Assembly: GCA_001770855.1 (NCBI GenBank)
Contig: MESE01000137.1
Span: forward strand, 1-41,234
Direction of reading: 5' to 3'
From: Burkholderiales bacterium RIFCSPLOWO2_02_FULL_57_36
GTDB taxonomy: Bacteria; Pseudomonadota; Gammaproteobacteria; Burkholderiales; Burkholderiaceae_D
Length of the DNA stretch: 41,234 bases
The translations under genes were made by a program, and so were the position numbers. A model generated the notes under the pieces. The model did not search any database, was not told where the DNA came from, and saw only the letters and a list, made by a program, of their open reading frames with translations. Position 1 is the stretch's first letter; the number at the start of each line of letters is the position of its first letter. Positions 9,701 through 15,844 of this stretch are shown here, piece after piece.

Positions 9701-12700
9701 CGGCCGAACAGAACATTCTCGCTCTTTAGCGCGACAGGCGCATTCGCGATCGGCGTCGTACCATCGCCGGCGAGTACCGTTCCTGTGACAACTGTATTCT
9801 CCAGATTCGGCAGCGGCTGCAGCGTGCTTAAGCCATCCACAGGCATTTTAAAGTTCAGGATGATGGCACGCTCGTTCGAGGTCAATCCCTCCAACGCTTC
9901 GGGAGGCAGTTGCACCAAGCGCTCCGCTGCCGCGCGTGCCGGAATACGTCCGAGTTGCTGCGAATTGAAATGTATGAGCGCAGCGCTTGCGCCAGGCGGG
10001 ATTGTGATGTTGCTCCACTGCCAGCTCACCTTTGCAACGGTGCTGACTGCCGTTACCGCTGCTTCGGCCACGTTGATGTCGGCGTTCACGCCATCAAATA
10101 CCATTGCCACGGACGGATTGCCGCCTTCTTCAAACGGATCGGCATCGCGATCGTCGTCCAGGATTGCCCACCGATCACGGCTTGCGTCTGCGGAGATGTC
10201 GAGCACGCTGTCATTGCTGGAGGTATCCACGACACGCGCACCGACGACACCAGGAGCGATATTCGAAACAAGCTTTACGCCAACGGTAACCGGATTGGCC
10301 GTGCGATTTTCGAGTACTTCCAAAGTCCGGCTGAAATAGCCGTTCTTGGGGATATAGATGCGCCGCGTGACATCCAGGCCGGAAGCCTCATGGAAATCGT
10401 CCACCTCGAGCAACTGTCCCAACTGCGTCAGACGGCCGATCGTACCGTCACCGTTCTGGAACGGCACCGCCACGCCATTGACGACGATTTCCAATCGGCT
10501 GGCGCGCGCGTCAGCGACCGCATTGCCGTTGAATACATTATTGATGCCGGTCCTGACCGAACCGTCACCTTGCAGGTCGAATCGGGCACCGTTCGCATCG
10601 TAAAGGTTGATGGGCAGATTGACCGCGTTGTCCACCAATGTGAGATTCACCGTTACGACATCGGCATCGAAGCGCACTGTGCCGCTATTTTGCGCCTGCA
10701 GCCTTCCGTCGTTGCTCCGTGCGCGCACCGTGAAATTGCCTGCTGGGACATTGGCGAAGCTATAGCTGCCGTCCGCCTGCGTGGTGACGCTCCACGAGCC
10801 GCCATAAGTAGGATCCGGATTGCTTAAGGTAACGTAGATGCCCGGCTGTGCCTGGTTTTGCGCATTGGTTGCAAGGCCCGACACTGTGCCGACCCCGATC
10901 AATACAAGATTGCGTGTAACTGTTTCGTTGGCTGTGCTTAGCGTCACGTCGCTGCGCGCGCGCACCCGATTGTTGATGAGCGCGGTGACGCGATAGTTTG
11001 GCCCCACCTCGACCAGATCGAACCGGTAAGCGCCGTCAGCGGCGGTAACTACCGACCTGACCGCGCCGGTATTATTGTTGGAAAGACGTACTGTTACCCC
11101 GGATTGCGGATCGCTGGCCAATCCTTTGGTGACGACCCCGGCTACCGCCCCTACCGGCTTGTTCAACAAGGTCAACGTGACCTCAGCCGTAGCGCCGCCA
11201 ACAATGGTCGTGGTGCCGAAACCGCTGATACGGTCGATGCCGGCTCCCTTTTCGCCGGTGACATTGACATCGCCGTTAAACACAGGCGAGAACGTGACCA
11301 GTCCGTCGGCGCCGGTGACGCCCTGGAACGTGCCACCGAACTGGCTCGCACTGCTTGCAGCGACAGCGACGCCCTGTATCGGTTGATTGGCGCCGTCTAT
11401 AGCGCGAACCCGCACCGCACCTTGTCCAAGCAAACGAATGTTGACCGCACGCGCCTCATTCAGTGTAACCAGCCGCGATACCACCTGGCCCTTGTCGCCA
11501 TTGGCCGGATTCGTGGCCAACAGGCTGAAGTCGCCTAATGGGACCACAGGGAAGTTGAAATTGCCTTCCGCGTCAGCCGTCGCTCTCAATCCGGCGGTGC
11601 CGCCGATATTGAATTCGACAATGGCCCCCGGGACCGCGGTCGCATTGTCTTGGCTGACAACCTTGCCGCTCACGGATCCAGTGGCAGCCAAGGTTACGTC
11701 GGCCGTTACTACATCGTCATTTTCAGCCAGGCGGCCGCGCCCAAACCCAGCAAGGTTGGTGCTGGCATTGCGCGCATAGACGCTGAATTCTCCGACAAAT
11801 ACGCCATCGAAGCGGTAACGTCCCTCGCTGTCTGAATTCGTGGTGGCGGTGCCGCCAAAAAGGCTGCTGCTGGTCAATGTCACCGGAACACTCGTCTGAA
11901 TGCTGCCATTGGGATCTCGCACCGATCCCTGAACCGTGCCGCGCGCCAAAAATACGACATTCAGTGTCTTTGGATCGCCCGGCGTGATTGCCGTGAGCAC
12001 CACCGAGGAACGGCCGCGGTTGCCGTTGGCGTCAGCCGCTTCGACGGTATAAGTACTTGGTTGAGCCACGCTGAAACCGTACTGGCCCTGCGCATTGGTT
12101 TGCGTTGTTGCGTTGCCGGGCTTCAGTGTGACCGCTACGCCCGCACCAACAGGGGTAACGCCATCTCGGTTAAACACGGTACCGACAATGCCGTTGGCTG
12201 CCAGTTGCAAATTGATCTGCAGATTCTCGCCATCGCTTGCAATATTGCCGCCGCCGCTGCCGACTTCGCCGCTACCGGCAGACGCGGTAAGGCCGAATGC
12301 ACCGACCGGCACGCCATCGATGATGTAGCGGCCTTGCGCATCGGACTTGGTGCTGAATGCAAAGCGTTGTCCTACCAGCGACTGTACGGTCACCGTCGCG
12401 CCTTCGACCACGCTGCCGTTGTTGCGTGTGACCACGCCGCTGACCATGCCGGCCGGAGCGAAGACGATATTCCGGGCAAGTTCCTGACCTGCTTGAGTGA
12501 GGATCAAGTTCGGCACCCGAGCGCGCAAACGCCCATTTTGCATTGCATCCAGCGTGTAAGGGCCGTTGGATAATGGGAGTGCGTCGAACCGGAATTTTCC
12601 GTCTTCACCCGTGACGACCTGTGTGACGATTCCGCGCACCGCGGAAACCAGGCGGACCTGGATGCCGCTTTGAACGGTCGTGCCGTCTGTTGCATATACC

Positions 12701-13956
12701 ACGCCTGCAATCGCGCCAACCGGTTGCAGTTTTAAAGTCACGTTCGCGGTTCCGCCGACCAACAAGGAGCCGAGTGCTGTGCCCACCAGATTCGTGGCGG
12801 TGTCCCGGGTGGAAACCGTGAACTGCCCGGCAAGGGCGCGTTCCAGGACGACCTGGCCGGATGAATTGGTCTGCAGCGTCCGGATATCACGATAGCCGGT
12901 TAAGCTGGTGAAGGTAACCAAGGCATTTGCAACCGGCGCATCTGCGCCATTTACAACCGTCACATTGACCGTGCCCTGACCATTCAACCTCACATCGATC
13001 GTGGCGATTTCTCCTTCGGTCTGCAGCATCCCGTCGCCGCGTCCAAGATCACCGGTGTCCGGCTCAATCACGGAAACAGAGAATGCGCCGGCGCTCACGT
13101 CGTCCAGCACATAGTTTCCACCGGCGTCGCTGGTCACGGTTCCCAACGACTCGCGCGGCTGGTTGCGGATGACCGTAACCCGGGCGCCGGTAACCGGAGT
13201 CGTACCATCCGCACGATAGATGCGCCCGCTAAGGCGACCGCGCGGACCGACTTGCAATACGGTGGTACCCGCCACACCTTCATTTTGCGCAGTCATGACC
13301 ACGCGCGCAGCGGAACCGCTGGCGAACTGGGCCACCACCGATGCCAGACCTGCGTCGTTGACTGTAGCGATGAGCGGATTGCTGGATGTGTATAGCGTGC
13401 CTTTGATGCGTGCGGTCAAATCTACGGTGGCCGCATTGGCTAGCACGCCGGTCGTTGTCAGCTGGGTGCTCTGGTTGGCGGTCAGTTTATTCTGTGCTGC
13501 CGTCAACGCTACTCCGAGCGGGATCGGCGTCGCCGGACGCCAAAAGATCTCGCCGGTATAAACGGCTGTAGAACCAAACTCGGGGAAAGCCAGTTCCGTT
13601 TCACCCACCGTACCGTCGGAGCAGACGGCGCGCACACGGAACGGCGGCGGCGGCGTCGTGTTGCCGATGTTTTGCGGACCGATCGCGGTGGCGGCCCCGG
13701 GAATGTTATAAATCGTGAAGCTGTAATCGCCTTGCAAGGGGGCGGTGCGGTTCATCGCCGTGACGGTGCAATTGGCGTCGGGAGCGGGAGGGGTACCCTG
13801 CGATGGAGTCTGCGCCAAGGAAGGGGGCGATAAGAAACATCCGATAAAAGCCAATGCAAATACTAAAGATCTGCCGGCAATCGATTTTCTTAAAGCGCGT
13901 GCGCCATCAGACAAGGAGCGCAGCGTTAATTTTTTTTGTTGTAGACGAAAATCCAT
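3010..13956 (-). CDS. Giant exported protein with carboxypeptidase-regulatory-like repeats (3648 aa)
   Basis: Residues 1-48 form a signal peptide with a long (~30 aa) basic leader and predicted cleavage after PPSLA. Next is an N-terminal domain and a Big_2-like Ig domain (~145-240). More than twenty carboxypeptidase-regulatory-like beta-sandwich repeats of ~80-95 aa follow, each opening with a G-x-V-x-G-x-V strand and containing a T-x-x-x-G-x-Y/F-x-F-x-x-V/L-P-x-G turn. They are interrupted by three copies of a ~240-260-aa module (about 1112-1372, 1838-2089, 3417-3648) and a PPC-like domain (~2588-2707). No transmembrane anchor, LPXTG or autotransporter barrel is visible, so the route to the surface is unknown. 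The ATG at 13956 has GGGGAG four bases upstream; an in-frame TTG at 13968 is less likely. A surface or matrix adhesin role is inferred. Confidence 0.9.
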   Translation of the reverse strand: MDFRLQQKKLTLRSLSDGARALRKSIAGRSLVFALAFIGCFLSPPSLAQTPSQGTPPAPDANCTVTAMNRTAPLQGDYSFTIYNIPGAATAIGPQNIGNTTPPPPFRVRAVCSDGTVGETELAFPEFGSTAVYTGEIFWRPATPIPLGVALTAAQNKLTANQSTQLTTTGVLANAATVDLTARIKGTLYTSSNPLIATVNDAGLASVVAQFASGSAARVVMTAQNEGVAGTTVLQVGPRGRLSGRIYRADGTTPVTGARVTVIRNQPRESLGTVTSDAGGNYVLDDVSAGAFSVSVIEPDTGDLGRGDGMLQTEGEIATIDVRLNGQGTVNVTVVNGADAPVANALVTFTSLTGYRDIRTLQTNSSGQVVLERALAGQFTVSTRDTATNLVGTALGSLLVGGTANVTLKLQPVGAIAGVVYATDGTTVQSGIQVRLVSAVRGIVTQVVTGEDGKFRFDALPLSNGPYTLDAMQNGRLRARVPNLILTQAGQELARNIVFAPAGMVSGVVTRNNGSVVEGATVTVQSLVGQRFAFSTKSDAQGRYIIDGVPVGAFGLTASAGSGEVGSGGGNIASDGENLQINLQLAANGIVGTVFNRDGVTPVGAGVAVTLKPGNATTQTNAQGQYGFSVAQPSTYTVEAADANGNRGRSSVVLTAITPGDPKTLNVVFLARGTVQGSVRDPNGSIQTSVPVTLTSSSLFGGTATTNSDSEGRYRFDGVFVGEFSVYARNASTNLAGFGRGRLAENDDVVTADVTLAATGSVSGKVVSQDNATAVPGAIVEFNIGGTAGLRATADAEGNFNFPVVPLGDFSLLATNPANGDKGQVVSRLVTLNEARAVNIRLLGQGAVRVRAIDGANQPIQGVAVAASSASQFGGTFQGVTGADGLVTFSPVFNGDVNVTGEKGAGIDRISGFGTTTIVGGATAEVTLTLLNKPVGAVAGVVTKGLASDPQSGVTVRLSNNNTGAVRSVVTAADGAYRFDLVEVGPNYRVTALINNRVRARSDVTLSTANETVTRNLVLIGVGTVSGLATNAQNQAQPGIYVTLSNPDPTYGGSWSVTTQADGSYSFANVPAGNFTVRARSNDGRLQAQNSGTVRFDADVVTVNLTLVDNAVNLPINLYDANGARFDLQGDGSVRTGINNVFNGNAVADARASRLEIVVNGVAVPFQNGDGTIGRLTQLGQLLEVDDFHEASGLDVTRRIYIPKNGYFSRTLEVLENRTANPVTVGVKLVSNIAPGVVGARVVDTSSNDSVLDISADASRDRWAILDDDRDADPFEEGGNPSVAMVFDGVNADINVAEAAVTAVSTVAKVSWQWSNITIPPGASAALIHFNSQQLGRIPARAAAERLVQLPPEALEGLTSNERAIILNFKMPVDGLSTLQPLPNLENTVVTGTVLAGDGTTPIANAPVALKSENVLFGRVHRTSANASGSFSLSSQRFGQSNVVAIAQDRFAATATHPRTSAVTAPAAGNFDAGQTSVQQDLIFIGTGNLTGTVKRHTGAAVTSGTVSIPYRFPGSTSTQALTTSIDSSGSFKYTGISSDDYLATATQGHPQGQALNGSASGSIGVPSGTTTVVAITMEETGEITGTVRAANGEPVVNAGVELDPSIYGAYRYTQTDTGGNYRFTDVRLGSHTVRASGNNGLQETGTANVVKDTAAVVNLQLAGTGQVSVQVNYQRGVPAVNAYVELVGRAGGSTNGAGQVSFSAPSDIALTIRARHPDNGNLMVSGTATIAGNGGTAEITLALPPAGSITGTLLRPDGSTPASGVSVTVRRQDGTVSQSTVSTNAAGVYRFNGLPLAPYSVSAEDRATFKFAYAETTLASDGQETTVNLRLADNRIALPADLRDANDFLFDIQQNGSIGAGWRARWSTTYSVFQNSGSQLEINGTAFAGDVGAFLEAGRRQFAITQQTPLAGLNVSRKIFVPRGGYFARYLEVLENPGSSPVDVTVKVKSRFRNTNTGVVNTSSGDTQLQASGAQRDTWVVTDDGTDADPFLTSSQPATSLVLGPSDGTMPHDQLEMNYSSGTSLIAGWSNVTVPANGRVILMHFQVQQINRASAMAAAERLQQLPPEALDSLSSEEIAAISNFALPGAGQSSIAALPSLLGRVSGVVYEGDRQTVVPSASIEIRSSHPLFGRTWMRSNTNPCDRTIGVPSLVSTATGAYSLTGILQDVGSIPLPVGSDISVKAAQTRCYSLSGLGHPLTRVPSQTFTAAFADAANEATQDVVFDTGILTGTVVGPSDYGVGGGAVRTVMPANVNSSSSYTVAVTIANDGAYLFPGLPVGSRELTSTVPHNQGAQLLGIPLNATVTAGQTTVADINIEPTGSVSGAVVTANGEASVASYISLTMNGGARSLSRSSSTDSLGRFNFSAVPVGVYTLSVSDARTSAITSAVVTVTQNQVTVQNLTLVGTGSIQLTVNFARGTAAANVDVYMQSSAVNSSFYYKGRTDAQGRLAILVPVGTYTIRVAHPLDGYNSGRWVESSGTIATNNESRDATLVLGAHAAVRVTVVDQDAGNAPIVSAQVTLTDSACESGCGKGSTNGSGQLLIPNVQEGTYTITARTQEGRIVVTSGVIDASVDGQTLEKTLSLTATADKLGVFTYVGERHLYSIAAAANDVISVGISGAVVNAGPSAYLTNVQVFDTTKVRVAEGYGYDSRSNYNQYNAFGNLQNIVASNTGNYTIAVNPYYSNVSYLGGYRLQVRVNGVAVEIPTYLDGGTVQGTITKSDSSPAVSQMVQIQTDDVLRLSMRTETDSAGLYQFGGVPVSGFTVSALDATSKNVLASASDAISAAAQIITKDLRIPPKTTLQVQVSIPGGLSIPSQLYFQVTDMGGTRQEGPVTFASGETISSVRTVAVYGDQATVRVVHPNNSSISASSAITGAEGQTIPVTLTLAAAGVQGRVLNGAGEPVGGIYVRARVAANNNSLGAMYTNSQGNYLFAALPVGEEILLQAQEPNTAVLTVLRTTLQLGETVTRDIQLTGIGTVSGVVSRTSGGVIPDVQVVATYVYDDINNYTTQKYVYSNQAGEYSIPNIPVGRDITVTTSVYTGFTTIVGTGNTTLASHGQNGVLNLPLDMSGGSVFVRVLDADNQPVPYSCRNLTIQAANGQSGTMNWQNCGVGITFDAVPAGQATITGNLDYIAPLGPVTFDVVEGQRTDVVLTVSLVKGVVRLADGTPIPWPSVTLTNETQFLYAETNELGEYRIYGAAAGAFTVRAEDNDSGLSATASGNLVDPGTSIALNVTMPPTGTVTGTFRDRDDQPIANAEVYVRSSAVDVDRYATTDSNGVYRVEKVALGNITVVARGPYPGLLIAMASGQIAEAGSVLTLDLRANNATNVAGQVLNEAGGAVSSASVSLSTRQSYGPFGTISRNTTADASGNFSLSNVPAGDFRLVANSGGIAGFVDGTAVADTALTLNVTIGGAVVLPHIFSGTDTSRYDVYCDGRLSDGGFANRGDAYDGAYYLKVNGNSFPCNSVAPLSNGGREVLIGPNIMENLQVSRRVYVPTSGGYARYLDTLSNPTASDITIAVKVDGNLGSDSGTRLIVSPTQSGGRYAVTTDQGYDPALAHVFASTGAPLTGTQMFNPPNDQFSYDWNVTIPAGGTVSLLHFAVQRAASDATAAQAQAEALSTMTQSGMFEGLSSADRANIKNFVVSP
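7691..8445 (-). repeat. Module copy 2 within the 3648-aa protein
   Basis: About 250 codons from ALPADLRDANDFLFD to SNFALPG. It carries RKIFVPRGGYFARYLEVLEN, DDGTDADPF, WSNVTVPANGR and the tail RLQQLPPEALDSLSSEEIA, each equivalent to copy 1. Confidence 0.75.
9841..10620 (-). repeat. Module copy 1 within the 3648-aa protein
   Basis: About 260 codons from NLPINLYDANGARFD to NFKMP. Shared landmarks are an early L-x-D-A-N-x-x-x-F-D strand, RRIYIPKNGYFSRTLEVLEN, DDDRDADPF, a W-x-N-I-T-I-P-P-G strand and the helical tail RLVQLPPEALEGLTSNERA. Copies 2 and 3 carry the same landmarks in the same order. Confidence 0.75.
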
Positions 13957-14014
13957 GAAACTCCCCAAATTATCCCCTGTGCCGATGTGTCAAACGGCAC
14001 CCTGATAACACGCA

Positions 14015-14452
14015 TTAAATATATCGAAGCAACCGAAGAAGGCAAAATCCAAGAAGAGCGACGCCAAATATCAGCTGTACCAGATTGCCATATTTGATTT
14101 CCCGCACCAGCGCGCTCTCGCCAGGATTCTTTTTATAGACATACACATCCAATGCTTGGCCGGGTGTGTATGTATCCGAGCGCTTTCGTAGTTCTTCGCG
14201 ATCAAAGCTGGACTGCCCAACAAAACAGTACCCTCGTCTTATTACAGCTCGATAGGTATAGTCATACTCGACTCGCACCTGATACCAATTCATTCCGCTA
14301 CGTTTGTCATATTCTTCAATTACTGCACGGTGAACATGTCCGATCACCTTGTCCCAATTGTGTCTTGACATGCTTGCATAAAATATCTTTGCATGAACAA
14401 CTACAAAGGCAATACCAATACTGCCTCCAATCAATAACGCAAAAACTTCCAA
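14015..14452 (-). CDS. DUF3592-like membrane protein
   Basis: A 145-aa protein with one transmembrane helix at each end (about 5-25 and 122-142) and a soluble beta-rich middle. The central pattern WDKVIGHV...YQVRVEYDYTYRAVIRRGY...YTPGQALDVYVYKKNP is typical of DUF3592 proteins, whose function is unknown. The start is a TTG at 14452 with GGAG eight bases upstream; no better ATG preserves the first helix. It lies in an AT-rich stretch between the two giant exoprotein genes and is co-directional with them. Confidence 0.7.
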   Translation of the reverse strand: MEVFALLIGGSIGIAFVVVHAKIFYASMSRHNWDKVIGHVHRAVIEEYDKRSGMNWYQVRVEYDYTYRAVIRRGYCFVGQSSFDREELRKRSDTYTPGQALDVYVYKKNPGESALVREIKYGNLVQLIFGVALLGFCLLRLLRYI

Positions 14453-14577
14453 ATCCTTGTCTCCGATGGCAAGCTATTTCAATTCCCGTTTTCAAAGGAG
14501 AAAATTTCTTGGCACTTCAAGAAACCCCGCGGCATTATCTGTTTTCATTCTGTCGCCGGTCATCTTTTCACTTTGTA

Positions 14578-14756
14578 TCAACCGTGATGGTCTTTTATCC
14601 GTAAATCAGAAGTCACTTCTATGATTGCCTCATCAGTCGATAAGAATGCTGTAGCCAGCAATAACAAAGTCTTCAGTTTCTGCGTCTCATTGAACCCCGC
14701 ATACAGAAGAAACAATGCAATCAAAATAAAAAATAACGATTAACGTCGGCTGCCAT
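14578..14756 (-). pseudogene. Small membrane-protein ORF with apparent frameshift
   Basis: An ATG at 14756, two bases after the stop of the preceding gene, reads MAADVNRYFLF then TGA. One extra T in the T6 tract just before that stop would join it to LIALFLLYAGFNETQKLK and on to DLRIKDHHG, ending at 14578. The result would be about 59 aa with two hydrophobic segments. The continuous hydrophobic-polar pattern across the break suggests a real small gene damaged by, or mis-sequenced at, a homopolymer. The remaining bases 14453-14577 hold only a 24-codon frame and nothing convincing. Confidence 0.4.
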
Positions 14757-14758
14757 TT

Positions 14759-15364
14759 TCACTTTTTTACTAAGGTATTTGCTGCCCTTTGAACTCGACC
14801 AGATGGCGCATTCCAATACGTTAGTATTGGGTCGTTAGCCAGTTCTTGTGTGAGCTTCCAGTAATTTCCTTCTTTGGTTAGCGCCACGGTATCGGAGAAC
14901 TCTTTCTCAGTTGCATTCATGGCTTTGATTCGGTACGCAATTAACACGTATCGCCCATAGTTAACCCAATGGGTTAATTCGACGTCGCGTCCCGCAAGCA
15001 TCTTCTTCCACAACCCAGTCCAGTAGCTCGAGTCTCTGTTTAATTCCCGGTTTTTCTTAGTGATCTGGTTGGCCGATTGAGAATCCCACGTTGTCAGAAA
15101 CCATTCAAAGTTCAACTCTGCCATTGCGGAAAAATGGGCTTGCAGAGTTTCCTCCGGATGGCTGTAACTCGCTTTTGCTTGATCGGCTAGAAGTACTAAT
15201 TTTTTATTTGGCGAATACTGTTGAACCTTTAGCGGATACACGGTTTCAACAATCATATTTTTATATAGGGCGGGCGCGGCGGGCGAGGCTGGGCCAATTT
15301 GCGCGACGACGTTGGTCAAGGCACATATATATAAGAAAAATCCTAGGAGAAGAGTTTTGTTCAT
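14759..15364 (-). CDS. Hypothetical exported protein
   Basis: A 201-aa protein starting MNKTLLLGFFLYICALTNVVAQ, a clear signal peptide with cleavage near residue 22. The mature part is mixed alpha/beta with several W and Y residues (NFEWFLTTWDSQSAN, YWTGLWKKMLAG, LTKEGNYWKLTQELANDP). The central pattern, an accumulation term followed by a W-K-L-T strand, loosely resembles SnoaL/NTF2-like secreted domains, but I do not recognise the family. The ATG at 15364 was chosen because the longer open frame overlaps the upstream gene and would bury the signal peptide. Confidence 0.7.
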   Translation of the reverse strand: MNKTLLLGFFLYICALTNVVAQIGPASPAAPALYKNMIVETVYPLKVQQYSPNKKLVLLADQAKASYSHPEETLQAHFSAMAELNFEWFLTTWDSQSANQITKKNRELNRDSSYWTGLWKKMLAGRDVELTHWVNYGRYVLIAYRIKAMNATEKEFSDTVALTKEGNYWKLTQELANDPILTYWNAPSGRVQRAANTLVKK

Positions 15365-15395
15365 ATGAAAATTCAATACAGTGATTAATGGGGGG

Positions 15396-15827
15396 TTAAG
15401 TTCCAATACGAAACCCACGAATGACATAGCCAATGACAACAAGTATTAACGAAAGCCCCAATCTTTCTGACCAGTCCTTTGGCACTTGGGTCAATCTGCC
15501 CTGCTGCGGCGTTAATGGCGAAACATTCACCTCAACCGTCGGTAATGCATTTTTTTTACAATCAAAGTTCGCCGGCATTTCAAAGGTCACCTTTGCCGAC
15601 TTTGCGGTTTGTGACGGTGGCGCATAGTTGATCAAAAACTCCACCATGGGTGTATCACTTCCAGGCAATCCCGCAGCTGTCGCGTAATACTGCGTATATG
15701 TACGACACTCGATTACCTTTGAAACATACGTTCGCTCGGTGAAGTAAATTGTGATATCCCATATCGCCCACACTAATCCACTCAAAATGAATACAGTGCC
15801 TAAGTGTGGTTGTTTAAGGTTGTACAT
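15396..15827 (-). CDS. Hypothetical membrane protein, DUF3592-like topology
   Basis: A 143-aa protein with a hydrophobic helix near residues 10-28 and another near 122-138. Between them is a soluble domain containing two cysteines (IECRTYTQYY and NFDCKKN) and a run VEVNVSPLTPQQGRLTQ. The layout matches the DUF3592-like protein at 14015, and it may be a diverged relative. It starts 17 bases after the 1888-aa gene ends, so the two are probably co-transcribed. Function unknown. Confidence 0.65.
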   Translation of the reverse strand: MYNLKQPHLGTVFILSGLVWAIWDITIYFTERTYVSKVIECRTYTQYYATAAGLPGSDTPMVEFLINYAPPSQTAKSAKVTFEMPANFDCKKNALPTVEVNVSPLTPQQGRLTQVPKDWSERLGLSLILVVIGYVIRGFRIGT

Positions 15828-15844
15828 AACGTATGCGGCGCGTA

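Noticed and set aside
7027..12573. Many plus-strand frames of 100-300 codons opposite the 3648-aa gene
   Set aside because: They mirror the repeat periodicity of the sense strand, have no ribosome binding sites and show no recognisable proteins.
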